The position numbers and the translations under genes were made by a program. The notes under the pieces were generated by a model that made no database searches, was not told the origin of the DNA, and saw nothing but the letters and a program-made list of their open reading frames with translations. This document shows, one piece after another, positions 44,627 to 54,447 of a DNA stretch of 64,000 nt. Position 1 is the stretch's first letter; each line of letters opens with the position of its first letter. Source of the DNA: Pseudomonadota bacterium (GTDB taxonomy: Bacteria; Pseudomonadota; Gammaproteobacteria; Burkholderiales; Burkholderiaceae_C); the NCBI GenBank assembly GCA_021848345.1, contig JAJZUV010000017.1, positions 1 to 64,000 on the forward strand, in the 5' to 3' direction.

Positions 44627-47600
44627 ATGAAATTCCATCATGGTGAAAAAAAGCGTCGTCGGCATGCTTATCGCGCGACGACGAAAGCGCGGATACTGCC
44701 GCGAAAAAATCGCTCGGTTTTTCGCCTGCGCAGACTCTCGGAGGCCTTGCTCGCCGCGTTTTTCGTCTTTCAGGGGCAGCCCGCCCGGGCTGCCTGCCCG
44801 CTGGTCGGAGGTGTCGGGAACGATACGCTCGATCAGGCACTCCTCTCCGCCTCGAAATGCGGGGAAGTGACGATGGCCCTGGCCAATTCGAACGTCAATT
44901 TGAATTCCTCGATCACGGATACGACCACAGCCGGTTACGGAATAACTTTTGATACCGCCGGCAACCCCGTGAACTATCGGCTGACAGGCTATTCGGGGAA
45001 TACGTTCAGCTTGAAGGGATCTTTAACCTTGAGCGAGGCCTCTGTCGGTGGCCCACCAGCGACAGCCACGGCGATCATGGATTCTTCGCTCGCGGTTGGC
45101 TCGATCGACACGGTTTATGTCGAGCCAAATGTTGACCTTGCCATGCCTTCCGGCGCTACGGTCGTGCCGGTAAACGTCACATTGGATGGCGTCTCTGCGT
45201 CCGGGCAGGCACCGGTTCTCACCATCTATTCCGGAAATTCTGCGCCTTCCTATGTCTATGCCAATGGGAAGGGGGTGCTGAATATTGTGGGCTCGGTAAA
45301 TTACAGCAACATCCTCGCGGAGAAGCAACTCGGATCCTCGTTCGAGATCGAGAATGGCACGCTGGTATTGACGAGCATTCAGAATTTCGCGAACACCGGC
45401 AATCTGATCATTGATTCGGGTGCCGGACTGACCATCAAGAATTACGGGTTTTTGAACAAGCCGAACATCGTTCAGGTAAACGGCACGCTGACCTCGAGCG
45501 GCGTGAACCTGACCATCCAGGCTCTTGAGGGAAGCGGGAGCATCTCGCTTGGGAGCAATTACCTCGAGATTCAAAAAACGTCGGGAGATTTCTCAGGTAC
45601 GATTTCCGGAACCGGTGGCCTGACGATCGACGGAAATCTCGGATTGACCAAGAACAGTGGGTACTCGGGCAACACCACCGTGGGCAGTGGAGCCACATTG
45701 TTCTTGAAGAAAGCGGGATCGATAGGGTCGTCGCGGGTAGTCAACAGCGGCGTGCTGGATATTTCAAAGACCACGGCCGGTGCTAGTGTGAAGAGCCTGT
45801 CGGGCTCTAGCGCGGTCCAGTTGGGCGGGCAGACCCTTACTCTGACTGACGCCGGTGACAGCTTCACAGGCAACATCCAGGGCAGCGGCGGGCTGACCAT
45901 CGCGGGCGGCACCGAGACCCTCACGGCCAACAACAGCTACACCGGCCAGACATCGGTCGACACCGGTGCGACGCTGAAGCTGTCCGGCGGTGGCGCGCTG
46001 GGGGGCAACGGGTCCGTGACCGACAACGGCGAGTTGAACTTCACCGGCGGTGACACCAGCAGCTTCGGTGGCAAGATCGGCGGAACGGGCACGGTGGTGA
46101 TCGACGGCAACAGCCGCGCCACGTTGAGCGCGTCCAACGACTACACCGGAGCCACGACCATCAACGGCGGCAGTACCTTGCTGTTGAGCGGTTCCGGCTC
46201 GATCGGCTCGTCGGCGGTGCAGGATGACGGCACGCTGGACATCTCGGGCACCAGCGCCGGGGGCAGCGTGGGCAGCATCGCCGGCGCCGGCGGCGTGAAC
46301 CTGGGCGGGCAGACGCTGACCATCTCGCAGGCCGCCGGCACCCTGGGCGGCGTCATCCAGGGCAGCGGCGGGTTGAGCATTGCCGCAGGCACCGAAACGC
46401 TGACCGGCAACAACACCTACACCGGGCTGACCACGATCGACAGCTCGGCGACGCTGGCGCTATCGGGCAGCGGCTCCTTCCAGATGCAGTCCAAGCTGCT
46501 GGACAACGGCACGCTGGCCTTCGAGAACGCCAATCGCACGTGGAGCGCGTCGATCAGTGGCAGCGGAGGCGTGAAGGTCGACGGCGGCAGCGCGGCGCTG
46601 AGCGCGGCCAACAGCTACACCGGTGCGACCACGATCACCGCGGGCAGCACGCTGGACCTCACGGGCGCCGGGGCGATCGCCGGTTCGTCGGTGGGCGACG
46701 ATGGCGTGCTGGACATCTCCGGCGCCAGCGGCGCGGGCAGCGTGATGGCGCTGGCCGGCAGCGGCCACGTGAACCTGGGCGCGAACACGCTGAAGGTGTC
46801 GCAGGCCGCCGGAGACCTCTCCGGGGGGATCTCCGGCACCGGCGGCCTGGAGATCGGCGGGGGCAAGCAGACGTTGAGCGGGGCCAATGCCTACACCGGT
46901 AGCACCACCATCGACAGCAGCGCCACGCTGGCCTTGTCGGGCACGGGCTCGCTGGGCTCGTCGTCGGTGGCCGACGGCGGCACCCTGGACATTTCCGGCA
47001 CCAGCGCCGGCGCCACCGTGGCCGGCCTGTCCGGCAGCGGCGGCGTGAGCCTGGGCGGGCAGACCCTGAGCCTGGGCAACGGCCGCGGCAACACCCTGGG
47101 CGGAGTGATCAGCGGCAGCGGCGGGGTATCGCTGCTTGCCGGTACGCAGGTCCTGACCGGCACCAACACCTACACGGGGACGACCACCATCGACTCCGGC
47201 GCCACGCTGGCGCTGTCGGGTACCGGCTCCCTGGGCGCGTCGCCGGTGTCCGACGCCGGCACGCTGGATATCGCCGGCACCACCGCCGGGGCCAGCGTGG
47301 GCAGCATCTCCGGCGCGGGCGGAGTGAGCCTGGGCGGGCAGACCCTGACCATCACCCAGGCCGCCGGCACGCTGGCCGGCACCATCGCCGGCAGCGGCGG
47401 GCTGACCATCGCCGGCGGTACCGAAACGCTGACGGGCAGCAGCGTGTACACCGGGCCGACCACCATCGACAGCGGGGCGACGCTGGCGCTGTCGGGCACG
47501 GGCTCCTTCGCGAACCCGTCGAAGCTGCTGGACAACGGCACGCTGGCCTTCGAGAACGCCGAGCGTACCTGGAGCGCATCGATCACCGGCGGCGGAGGCG

Positions 47601-50600
47601 TGGCGGTCGATGGCGGCCATGCGAGCCTGGGCGCGGTCAACGCGTACACGGGGGTGACCACGATCGTCTCGGGCAGCACCTTGTTTCTGGTCGCCAGCGG
47701 GTCGATCGCGCAGTCCCCGGTAGCCGATGCCGGCACGCTGGACATCGCCGGGACCACCGCGGGCGCCAGCGTGGGCAGCATCGCCGGCGCGGGCGGGGTG
47801 AGCCTGGGCGGACAGACCCTGACCATTACCCAGGCCGCCGGCACGCTGGCCGGCACCATCCAGGGTACCGGCGGGCTGACCATCGCCGGCGGCACCGAGA
47901 CCCTGAGAGGCAACAGCGTGTACACCGGGCTGACCACCATCGACAGCGGGGCGACGCTGGCGTTGTCGGGCACCGGTTCCTTCGCGGACCCCTCGAAGCT
48001 GCTGGACAATGGCACGCTGGCCTTCGAGAACGCCAATCGCACCTGGAGCGCCGCGATCACCGGCAGCGGAGGCGTGAAGGTGGACGGCGGGAGCGCCACG
48101 CTGACGGCGGCCAACGGCTACACCGGGGCGACCACCATTACCTCGGGCAGCACGCTGCTGCTGACGGGAAGCGGCTCGATCGCGGGTTCGACGGTGGGCG
48201 ACGATGGCGTGCTGGACATCTCCGGCAGCGCTTCCGGCGTCTCCGTCGGCAGCCTGGCCGGTGCCGGCCAGGTGAGCCTGGGTGGGCGCACCCTGACGGT
48301 GACGGCGGGGCGCAGCGACTTCACCGGAACCATCTCCGGCAGCGCCGGCGTGGACATCGCCGGGGGCACGCAGACCCTGAGCGGGATCAACACCTACACC
48401 GGCTCCACCACCATCGATCCCGGCGCCACGCTGGCGCTGTCCGGAACGGGTTCGCTGGGCTCGTCGCCGGTGGCCGACCGCGGCACCCTGGACACCTCGG
48501 GCACCAGCGCCGGGGCCACGGTGGCCAGCCTGTCCGGCAGCGGCGGGGTCGACCTTGGCGGACAGACTCTGAGCCTGAGCAACGGCGGCGGCAACACCCT
48601 GGGCGGGGTGATCGCCGGCGCCGGGGGCGTGAAGCTGCTGGTCGGGACCCAGATCCTGACCGGAGCCAACACCTACGCCGGCGTCACGAACATCGCCGCC
48701 GGCGCCACGCTGGCGCTGGCGGGCACCGGCTCGCTGGGCGCGTCCCCGGTGGCCGATGCCGGTACCCTGGACATCTCCGGCACCAGCGCGGGGGCCAGCG
48801 TGGGTAGCATCGCCGGTGCGGGCGGGGTGACCCTCGGGGCGCAGACCCTGAGGGTCACGCAGGCCAGCGGCACCTTCGCGGGCACGATCCAGGGCACGGG
48901 CGGGCTGAATATCGCCGGCGGCACCGAGATCCTGGATGCCGCCGCCACCTACACCGGCACCACCAGCATCGGCCGGAGCGCGACGCTGACCCTGGCCTCC
49001 GCCGGTTCGCTGGCGGCCACGCCGGTCGTCGCGGATGGCGCGCTGGACGTGTCGGGCTCGGCCGTCCCGCTGGACATCCCGACGCTGTCGGGCAGCGGAG
49101 CGGTGAACCTGGGCGGCAACGAACTGGTGCTGAGCCAAGCCTCCGGTGTGTTCTCCGGGCAGATCGCCGGCCATGCCGGCCTGCGCTTGCTCGCGGGCCA
49201 GGAAACCCTGGGCGGAACCGACACCTATATCGGGGATACGCAGGTGCAGGGAGGCACGCTGGCGCTGGGCAACCAGGCCATGCTGGCGTCGCGCCTGCTG
49301 GTGCAGTCCGCCGGCAGCGTGCGCACGCAAGGCAATGCGCGGGTGGCGCAGGACCTGGACAACTCGGGCGGGCTGACCCTGGCCCAGGATTCCGCCGTGT
49401 CACCGGCGCTCAGCGTGGCGGGCAACTACACCCAGGCCTCGACCGCCACCCTGACCGTGGGAATCGCACCGGCCAGCAATGCAAGACTGGATGTGCTGGG
49501 AAGCCAGTTGAACCTGGACGGCCACCTGGTCATCGCGGCGGCACCCGGCAAGTACCTGAGGCGCAGCTACCTGCTGGTGGACGCGCCGGCCTCGACGACC
49601 CTGAACGGCAGGTTCACCGACTGGCAGGTGCAGGGTCTGTCGGCCACCGACTACGAGTTCTCGCTGCAGTACGTGAGCGATCCCCAGGTAATCTTCTCGC
49701 TGGTGGCGCTGCATGCCTTCTCCGGGGGTTCGCAGACGCCCAACGAGAACAACCTGGGCACCGCGCTGGACAGCCTGGTGCCCACGGCCGGCCCGGGATT
49801 GCTGGCTCGCCTGCAGGCCCTGTTCGGGCAGGACTCGGTAGCGCGGGCTCTGGAAACCATGGACGGCGAGGTGTATTCGGAAACCCCGGGCTGGCTGCTG
49901 CAGGGGACCGGCCGGGAATGGTCGCGTCTGTTCGACCGACTGGGAATGGGCCAGGGCGGGGACGCGCCGGATCCGCGGCAGCACAGCTTCGCCTTCATCA
50001 CCGGCTCGCGCGGCCAGTTGCTGGGGGACGGCAACGCCCTCGGCCTGGACGAGAGCTCCAGCGGCCTGACCATCGGCCACCAGCGCAGGGTGGGTGCGTG
50101 GATGCTCGGCGCGGCCGCCGGAACCCTCGAGTTGGGGGCCACGCGCCACGTGATCGGCGACGGCGCGACCACGCAGTTGTACCGCGGCGGCCTGTTTGCC
50201 GGGCGCGATCTGGGCAGGCTGCGCGCGGGCAGTGTGCTGGGCTATTCGGGAGGACGCGTGCACTACGGCAGTTCCGATCGCGACGCGCGCATCTGGACCT
50301 GGCAGTCGCGCCTGGATCGCCCCTTCGCCCTGCGCTGCGGCGACGTGCTGACCCCGATCGCGGGACTGGACCTGCAGCACCTGCGCCTGTCGGCGGCCCG
50401 CGAAGCCGATCCCGTGCTGGGCCTGGTGGTGCCGCGCCAGTCGGCCTATACGCTGAGCATGCTGAGTGCCCTGCGGATCACTCGCCCCGTGTCCTGGCGC
50501 GATTCGATGGGCACGCTGAGTGCTTCGCTGGGCGTGCGCCACTGGTTCCGGCGTCCGCCCAGCCAACTGCGCTTCGGGTTCACCGGGATCGGCGGCCTGC

Positions 50601-50767
50601 AGTTCTCCAGTTCCGGGGTGGCATCCTCGCGCAACGTGCTCGAGGCCACGCTGGGAGCGCAGGCGAAGTTGCGCAGGAACCTCGAGGCGCAGGTCTCCTG
50701 GCAGGCCGGCATCGGCCACAGCCTGCGCGAGAACCAGTTGCAGGCTCGCCTGTCCTGGAGCTTCTGA
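44627..50767 (+). CDS. Type V (autotransporter) secreted protein with repetitive beta-strand passenger
   Basis: A 2046-residue classical autotransporter. It begins with a 55-residue extended signal peptide: a very basic 37-residue n-region, then LLAAFFVFQG, with cleavage expected after PARA. An irregular passenger part follows to about residue 343, then an array of autotransporter-associated beta-strand repeats (NxYTGxTTI ... GATLALSGTGSL) to about 1530, a linker helix near 1725-1770, and a barrel domain of about 265 residues ending RLSWSF. The passenger should form a beta helix outside the cell; adhesion or biofilm roles are inference. ATG 44627 is chosen for its signal peptide; GTG 44588 is an alternative. 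The first 1 kb has lower GC than the rest. Confidence 0.92.
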   Translation: MKFHHGEKKRRRHAYRATTKARILPRKNRSVFRLRRLSEALLAAFFVFQGQPARAACPLVGGVGNDTLDQALLSASKCGEVTMALANSNVNLNSSITDTTTAGYGITFDTAGNPVNYRLTGYSGNTFSLKGSLTLSEASVGGPPATATAIMDSSLAVGSIDTVYVEPNVDLAMPSGATVVPVNVTLDGVSASGQAPVLTIYSGNSAPSYVYANGKGVLNIVGSVNYSNILAEKQLGSSFEIENGTLVLTSIQNFANTGNLIIDSGAGLTIKNYGFLNKPNIVQVNGTLTSSGVNLTIQALEGSGSISLGSNYLEIQKTSGDFSGTISGTGGLTIDGNLGLTKNSGYSGNTTVGSGATLFLKKAGSIGSSRVVNSGVLDISKTTAGASVKSLSGSSAVQLGGQTLTLTDAGDSFTGNIQGSGGLTIAGGTETLTANNSYTGQTSVDTGATLKLSGGGALGGNGSVTDNGELNFTGGDTSSFGGKIGGTGTVVIDGNSRATLSASNDYTGATTINGGSTLLLSGSGSIGSSAVQDDGTLDISGTSAGGSVGSIAGAGGVNLGGQTLTISQAAGTLGGVIQGSGGLSIAAGTETLTGNNTYTGLTTIDSSATLALSGSGSFQMQSKLLDNGTLAFENANRTWSASISGSGGVKVDGGSAALSAANSYTGATTITAGSTLDLTGAGAIAGSSVGDDGVLDISGASGAGSVMALAGSGHVNLGANTLKVSQAAGDLSGGISGTGGLEIGGGKQTLSGANAYTGSTTIDSSATLALSGTGSLGSSSVADGGTLDISGTSAGATVAGLSGSGGVSLGGQTLSLGNGRGNTLGGVISGSGGVSLLAGTQVLTGTNTYTGTTTIDSGATLALSGTGSLGASPVSDAGTLDIAGTTAGASVGSISGAGGVSLGGQTLTITQAAGTLAGTIAGSGGLTIAGGTETLTGSSVYTGPTTIDSGATLALSGTGSFANPSKLLDNGTLAFENAERTWSASITGGGGVAVDGGHASLGAVNAYTGVTTIVSGSTLFLVASGSIAQSPVADAGTLDIAGTTAGASVGSIAGAGGVSLGGQTLTITQAAGTLAGTIQGTGGLTIAGGTETLRGNSVYTGLTTIDSGATLALSGTGSFADPSKLLDNGTLAFENANRTWSAAITGSGGVKVDGGSATLTAANGYTGATTITSGSTLLLTGSGSIAGSTVGDDGVLDISGSASGVSVGSLAGAGQVSLGGRTLTVTAGRSDFTGTISGSAGVDIAGGTQTLSGINTYTGSTTIDPGATLALSGTGSLGSSPVADRGTLDTSGTSAGATVASLSGSGGVDLGGQTLSLSNGGGNTLGGVIAGAGGVKLLVGTQILTGANTYAGVTNIAAGATLALAGTGSLGASPVADAGTLDISGTSAGASVGSIAGAGGVTLGAQTLRVTQASGTFAGTIQGTGGLNIAGGTEILDAAATYTGTTSIGRSATLTLASAGSLAATPVVADGALDVSGSAVPLDIPTLSGSGAVNLGGNELVLSQASGVFSGQIAGHAGLRLLAGQETLGGTDTYIGDTQVQGGTLALGNQAMLASRLLVQSAGSVRTQGNARVAQDLDNSGGLTLAQDSAVSPALSVAGNYTQASTATLTVGIAPASNARLDVLGSQLNLDGHLVIAAAPGKYLRRSYLLVDAPASTTLNGRFTDWQVQGLSATDYEFSLQYVSDPQVIFSLVALHAFSGGSQTPNENNLGTALDSLVPTAGPGLLARLQALFGQDSVARALETMDGEVYSETPGWLLQGTGREWSRLFDRLGMGQGGDAPDPRQHSFAFITGSRGQLLGDGNALGLDESSSGLTIGHQRRVGAWMLGAAAGTLELGATRHVIGDGATTQLYRGGLFAGRDLGRLRAGSVLGYSGGRVHYGSSDRDARIWTWQSRLDRPFALRCGDVLTPIAGLDLQHLRLSAAREADPVLGLVVPRQSAYTLSMLSALRITRPVSWRDSMGTLSASLGVRHWFRRPPSQLRFGFTGIGGLQFSSSGVASSRNVLEATLGAQAKLRRNLEAQVSWQAGIGHSLRENQLQARLSWSF
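45656..49219 (+). repeat. Array of 14 coding repeats in the autotransporter passenger
   Basis: Units are counted from the codon two before the Tyr of each NxYTG motif: 45656, 45932, 46136, 46412, 46610, 46886, 47165, 47441, 47639, 47915, 48113, 48389, 48668, 48944 (the next motif is at 49220). Lengths are 276, 204, 276, 198, 276, 279, 276, 198, 276, 198, 276, 279, 276 and 276 bases, that is two classes of about 92 and 66 residues. The short class carries SKLLDNGTLAFENANRTW. The block 46412-47440 has the same unit lengths as 47915-48943. Confidence 0.93.
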
Positions 50768-50807
50768 TCCGGTTCGGCGATCCGGCGGCGCTGGCGGGCC
50801 AGGTCGA

Positions 50808-51722
50808 TCAGGGCTTCGCCGCACGCGCTGCGGCGTCACTCTCCCTTAGCAGTTTCACGAACGCCTGCAGACCGGCTGGAACATGCCGGTTGCCGGGGAA
50901 GTACAGGAACAGGCCGGGGATGGTTGGACACCAGGCATCCAGCACCACGACAAGGCGCCTTCGAGCCAGCGCCTCGCGCGCGTACGACTCCGGCACGTAC
51001 GCGATGCCGAGCCCGTCGAGCGCGGCCTCCACCATCAAGCTGCTGTTGTCGAGCGTGAGCGCGCCGGGCGGGTCGATCGCGTACGCCTGGCCGTGACGTA
51101 CGAATTCCCAGCGATAGCGCCTCCCGCTCGGCAGACGCTGGCGGATGCACTGATGGGCATGCAGCTCCTCCGGAACGGCGGGCCTGCCATGCCTGCGCAG
51201 ATAGCGCGGCGATGCCACCGTCAGAAAGCGCAGGTCGTCACTGACGCGCACCGCGATCATGTCCTTCGGCACGGCTTCGCCCAGCCGGACACCTGCATCG
51301 AAACCTTCCGCGACGACGTCGACGAGACGTCCGTCTGCGACCAGGTCCAGTTCCATGTCCGGATACATCGCGACATAGCGCGGCACCACCGTTCGCAGCA
51401 GATGACGGATCGCACCTTCGCTGCCGTTGATGCGAAGCGTGCCGCGCAACGCCATGTCGTCGCGGGTGACTTCATCGAGCGCTTGATCGAGATCGCTCAG
51501 CAGCGGACCGAGGCGTGTGAGCAAACGCTCGCCGGCCTGGGTCGGCGACACGCTGCGCGTCGTGCGATGCAGTAGCCGCACGCCAAGATCGTTCTCCAGT
51601 GCGCGCATCGCGTGGCTCAGCGCCGAGCGCGACACGCCCATTTCTCCCGCGGCGCGGGCGAAGCTGCGCCTCGCGGCGACCAACTGGAAAGCCTTCAGAT
51701 CGGCCAGCGTGGGTGGGCTCAT
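50808..51722 (-). CDS. LysR-family transcriptional regulator
   Basis: A 304-residue regulator with the N-terminal winged helix (LADLKAFQLVAARRSFARAA, then VSRSALSHAMRALENDLGVRLLHRTTRSVSPT) and a periplasmic-binding-like effector domain. It resembles the CrgA/AaeR-like subgroup that often controls an adjacent divergent oxidoreductase. It is divergent from the SDR gene with a 99-base gap, the classic arrangement for control of that gene. The effector is unknown. It is tail-to-tail with the autotransporter gene, 40 bases apart. Confidence 0.93.
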   Translation of the reverse strand: MSPPTLADLKAFQLVAARRSFARAAGEMGVSRSALSHAMRALENDLGVRLLHRTTRSVSPTQAGERLLTRLGPLLSDLDQALDEVTRDDMALRGTLRINGSEGAIRHLLRTVVPRYVAMYPDMELDLVADGRLVDVVAEGFDAGVRLGEAVPKDMIAVRVSDDLRFLTVASPRYLRRHGRPAVPEELHAHQCIRQRLPSGRRYRWEFVRHGQAYAIDPPGALTLDNSSLMVEAALDGLGIAYVPESYAREALARRRLVVVLDAWCPTIPGLFLYFPGNRHVPAGLQAFVKLLRESDAAARAAKP

Positions 51723-51821
51723 TGATGAAATTCCTTCAACGCGTCATGCTGATTGACGGTGATTCTCGCATCGATGCCCGGGTCTTAGCATGGACGGAAG
51801 ATCCATGGAAAGGAACAGGCA

Positions 51822-52649
51822 ATGACCAAGAACTGGCTGATCACCGGCGCGTCGAGCGGACTCGGGCGCGGATTGAGCGAGCGCTTGCTGAGGCGCGGCG
51901 ACGCGGTGGTGGCGACCCTGCGCAAACCGGGGACGCTCGATGACCTGAAGCGTCGGCACGGCGAGCGTCTGAGAATCGTTTCCTGCGACGTGAGCGATTC
52001 CCGTGCGATCCGAGCCGCTGTCGCGGAGGCCTTCGCTGCCCTCGAGCGGATCGACGTCGTGGTCAGCAACGCCGGTTACGGCTTGTTCGGCGCGGCGGAG
52101 GAGTTGAGCGATACCCAGATCGAACGCCAGATCGCCACCAACCTGGCCGGATCGATGCATCTGATTCGCGCGGCCATCGCGCGTCTGCGGGAACAGGGCG
52201 GTGGACGCATCGTGCAGGTTTCGTCCGAGGGGGGGCAGATCGCCTATCCGGGCTTCAGTGCCTATCACGCGACCAAGTGGGGCATCGAGGGCTTCGTCGA
52301 GGCCGTCGCGCAAGAGGTTGCGTCGTTCGGCATCGACTTCGTGATCGTGGAGCCCGGGCCGACGCGTACCAACTTCGGGCTTGGGCTGGATCGGGCGGCG
52401 CCGCTGGATGTCTATGACGAAACACCGGTGCGTCAACTACGGCGCACGATCGATGCCGGCTACTTCGAATTCGCCGATGCGGGCAAGACGGTCGACGCGA
52501 TGCTCGCCGTGATCGACGCCCCGTCTGCGCCGTTCCGGGTGGTGCTTGGAAGGTCCGCCTACGCGTCGATCCGAACGGCGTTGACCCAACGTCTCGCCGT
52601 GCTGGAGCCGCAGCAGGCGGTCGCGCTATCCGTGATGAACGCCCCATGA
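51822..52649 (+). CDS. Short-chain dehydrogenase/reductase
   Basis: NAD(P)-dependent oxidoreductase of the classical SDR family. The 275 residues show the cofactor motif TGASSGLGRGL near the N-terminus, the NAGYG strand, the catalytic Ser in VQVSSEGG and the YHATKWG Tyr-x-x-x-Lys pair, with PGPTRTNFG after it. AGGAA precedes ATG 51822. The substrate cannot be told. The divergent LysR gene is the likely regulator. Confidence 0.92.
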   Translation: MTKNWLITGASSGLGRGLSERLLRRGDAVVATLRKPGTLDDLKRRHGERLRIVSCDVSDSRAIRAAVAEAFAALERIDVVVSNAGYGLFGAAEELSDTQIERQIATNLAGSMHLIRAAIARLREQGGGRIVQVSSEGGQIAYPGFSAYHATKWGIEGFVEAVAQEVASFGIDFVIVEPGPTRTNFGLGLDRAAPLDVYDETPVRQLRRTIDAGYFEFADAGKTVDAMLAVIDAPSAPFRVVLGRSAYASIRTALTQRLAVLEPQQAVALSVMNAP

Positions 52650-52677
52650 CGACCGCGCGGCGGCGGAGCAGGCGGGT

Positions 52678-54447
52678 TCAGTCGCGCCGCGCCGCCGCCC
52701 GCTCGAAGTGGCGCATCGTGTAGTCGTAGGCGCTGTCGATCAGGCGCCGGTAGTCCTTCCAGTTGAGCAGGCCCGTGGAATGGTGCGGAGGCGTCAGCAG
52801 GTGGGTCGCGAGGCCGCGGCGCAGCTTGCTGCTGGCGTCGTCGTGCACCATCGCCGAACGCGCCAGGATGGCGAACAGGCTGGGCCACTGGCGGCCGTGC
52901 ATCCACTGCCAGGTCAGGCGCGGCAGCGTGGGCAGCGCCGCGTCCTCGAAACTCGCCGGCAGCGCGTCCTCGCCACCGATGTCGACGGCGATGATGTCGT
53001 GGATGCCGGCGTCGTGCATCACGTCGGTGGGAAGGTTGTTCAGCACCGCGCCGTCCACGTGCACCATGCCGCGATCGAGCAGCGGAGGCAGGATGCCGGG
53101 GATGGCGGCGCCGGCGCGCAGCCATTTCCACAGCATGCCCCGGGTGTGCACCGCCACGCGCCCGGCGGTGAGGTTAGCCGAGGTGCAGAAAAAGGGCAGC
53201 GGCAGGTCCTCGATGCGCCGCGACTCGAAGGCCGCGCGCAGCAGGCGCGTGGCGCGCTTGCCGCGGGTCAGCGCGATCAGCGGCAGGGTGAGATCGCGCA
53301 GCGGATGCCCGGCGACGACGGCCTGATGCATGCGCTCGAGCAACTGCTGGTCGTCCCACTCGCAGGCCACCCCCGCGGCCACGATGGCGCCGATGCTGGT
53401 GCCTCCGAGCGCGTCGATGGGAATGCCGAGTTCGCGCAGCGCGCGCACCACGCCCAGGTGCCCGAAACCGCGCGCTCCGCCTCCGGAGAGCACCAGTCCG
53501 GTGGCGCGGCGCCCGAGCAGCCGCCCGACGCGCCTCCAGTCGGCGCGTCCGCGCAGGTGATGCCAGGCGATCGGGGCCTCGAAACGCTCCAGCCAGGCGG
53601 CCGTGGCGCGTGCCGGCGCCGGCGCGTCGTCGGCCAGCAGCAACAGGTGGCGGGCGCGGTGCAAGGCATCGACGCCGGTGCGGCACACCTCGTCGGGCCA
53701 TTCCCGGGGCGCCTCGTCGGCGCGTGCGAGCAGCAGGAACTGATCGGCCTGGCGGATGCAGCGCTCGCGCCATGCGTCGTCGCCGTCGGGCAGGTAGACG
53801 ACGAATCGGTGCTCGCGCTCGCGCTGGTCGTGCCATTGGGTATCGCGCCCGCGTCCCAGCGCGGCATCCACCAGCAGCGCCGGCCCCAGCGGCGACAGCG
53901 CCTCGAGCAAGTCGTGCGCGGCCGCGCGCAGCGGCAACCCGGGATGCGCCGGCAGCAGCGCGAAGGTGCGCGGCGGGTTCAGGTTGCGCGCGTCCTCGCG
54001 CCATTGCACGCGTCCCAGCAGGTCGGCCAGCAGGCGCGCCAGCACCTCCGGATGCGCGGCCATCAGGCTCAGCAGACGCTCGGTGTCGCGCAGGCGCAGC
54101 AGCGTGCAGTCGCGCAGCGCACGCACGGTGGCGGTTCGCGGATGGCGCGCCAGCACCCCGAGCTCGCCCACCGTCTGGCCGGGCACGATGCAACCCAGCA
54201 GGCGCTCCTCGTCGCTGGCATGGCCGGGAGCGAAGGCGCCCAGGCTCCCGGAACACAGCATGTACAGGGCGTCGGAAGGGTCGCCCCGGTGACACAGGGT
54301 CTGCCCGCCGGCCAGCGTCACGGGTTCCAGGCTGGGCAACAGAGCGGCCAGCACCTGCGACGGCAGGTCGCCGAGCAGGGTGCTGCGCGCGACCAGCTGC
54401 AGCAGTTGCTGCTGCGCCGGCAGCGCTTGCGTGGCCGCGACGTCCAT
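52678..54447 (-). CDS. Patatin-like phospholipase with N-terminal cyclic-nucleotide-binding domain
   Basis: Predicted serine lipid hydrolase related to neuropathy target esterase. The 589 residues have a cNMP-binding-like domain (about 25-140, with GELGVLARHPRTATVRA), a middle region of about 165 residues, and the patatin domain: oxyanion loop SGGGARGFGHLG from 321, nucleophile Ser351 in GGTSIGA, and catalytic Asp465 in HVDGAVLNNLP. No signal peptide is seen. Whether it binds cAMP is not clear, although the GELxxL...RxAT core of the pocket is present. It is convergent with the SDR gene. Confidence 0.92.
   Translation of the reverse strand: MDVAATQALPAQQQLLQLVARSTLLGDLPSQVLAALLPSLEPVTLAGGQTLCHRGDPSDALYMLCSGSLGAFAPGHASDEERLLGCIVPGQTVGELGVLARHPRTATVRALRDCTLLRLRDTERLLSLMAAHPEVLARLLADLLGRVQWREDARNLNPPRTFALLPAHPGLPLRAAAHDLLEALSPLGPALLVDAALGRGRDTQWHDQREREHRFVVYLPDGDDAWRERCIRQADQFLLLARADEAPREWPDEVCRTGVDALHRARHLLLLADDAPAPARATAAWLERFEAPIAWHHLRGRADWRRVGRLLGRRATGLVLSGGGARGFGHLGVVRALRELGIPIDALGGTSIGAIVAAGVACEWDDQQLLERMHQAVVAGHPLRDLTLPLIALTRGKRATRLLRAAFESRRIEDLPLPFFCTSANLTAGRVAVHTRGMLWKWLRAGAAIPGILPPLLDRGMVHVDGAVLNNLPTDVMHDAGIHDIIAVDIGGEDALPASFEDAALPTLPRLTWQWMHGRQWPSLFAILARSAMVHDDASSKLRRGLATHLLTPPHHSTGLLNWKDYRRLIDSAYDYTMRHFERAAARRD

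Noticed and set aside
46460..49330. 956-codon open frame antisense to the autotransporter repeats
   Set aside because: Its periodic composition is a mirror of the coding repeats; it has no ribosome binding site or recognised domain.
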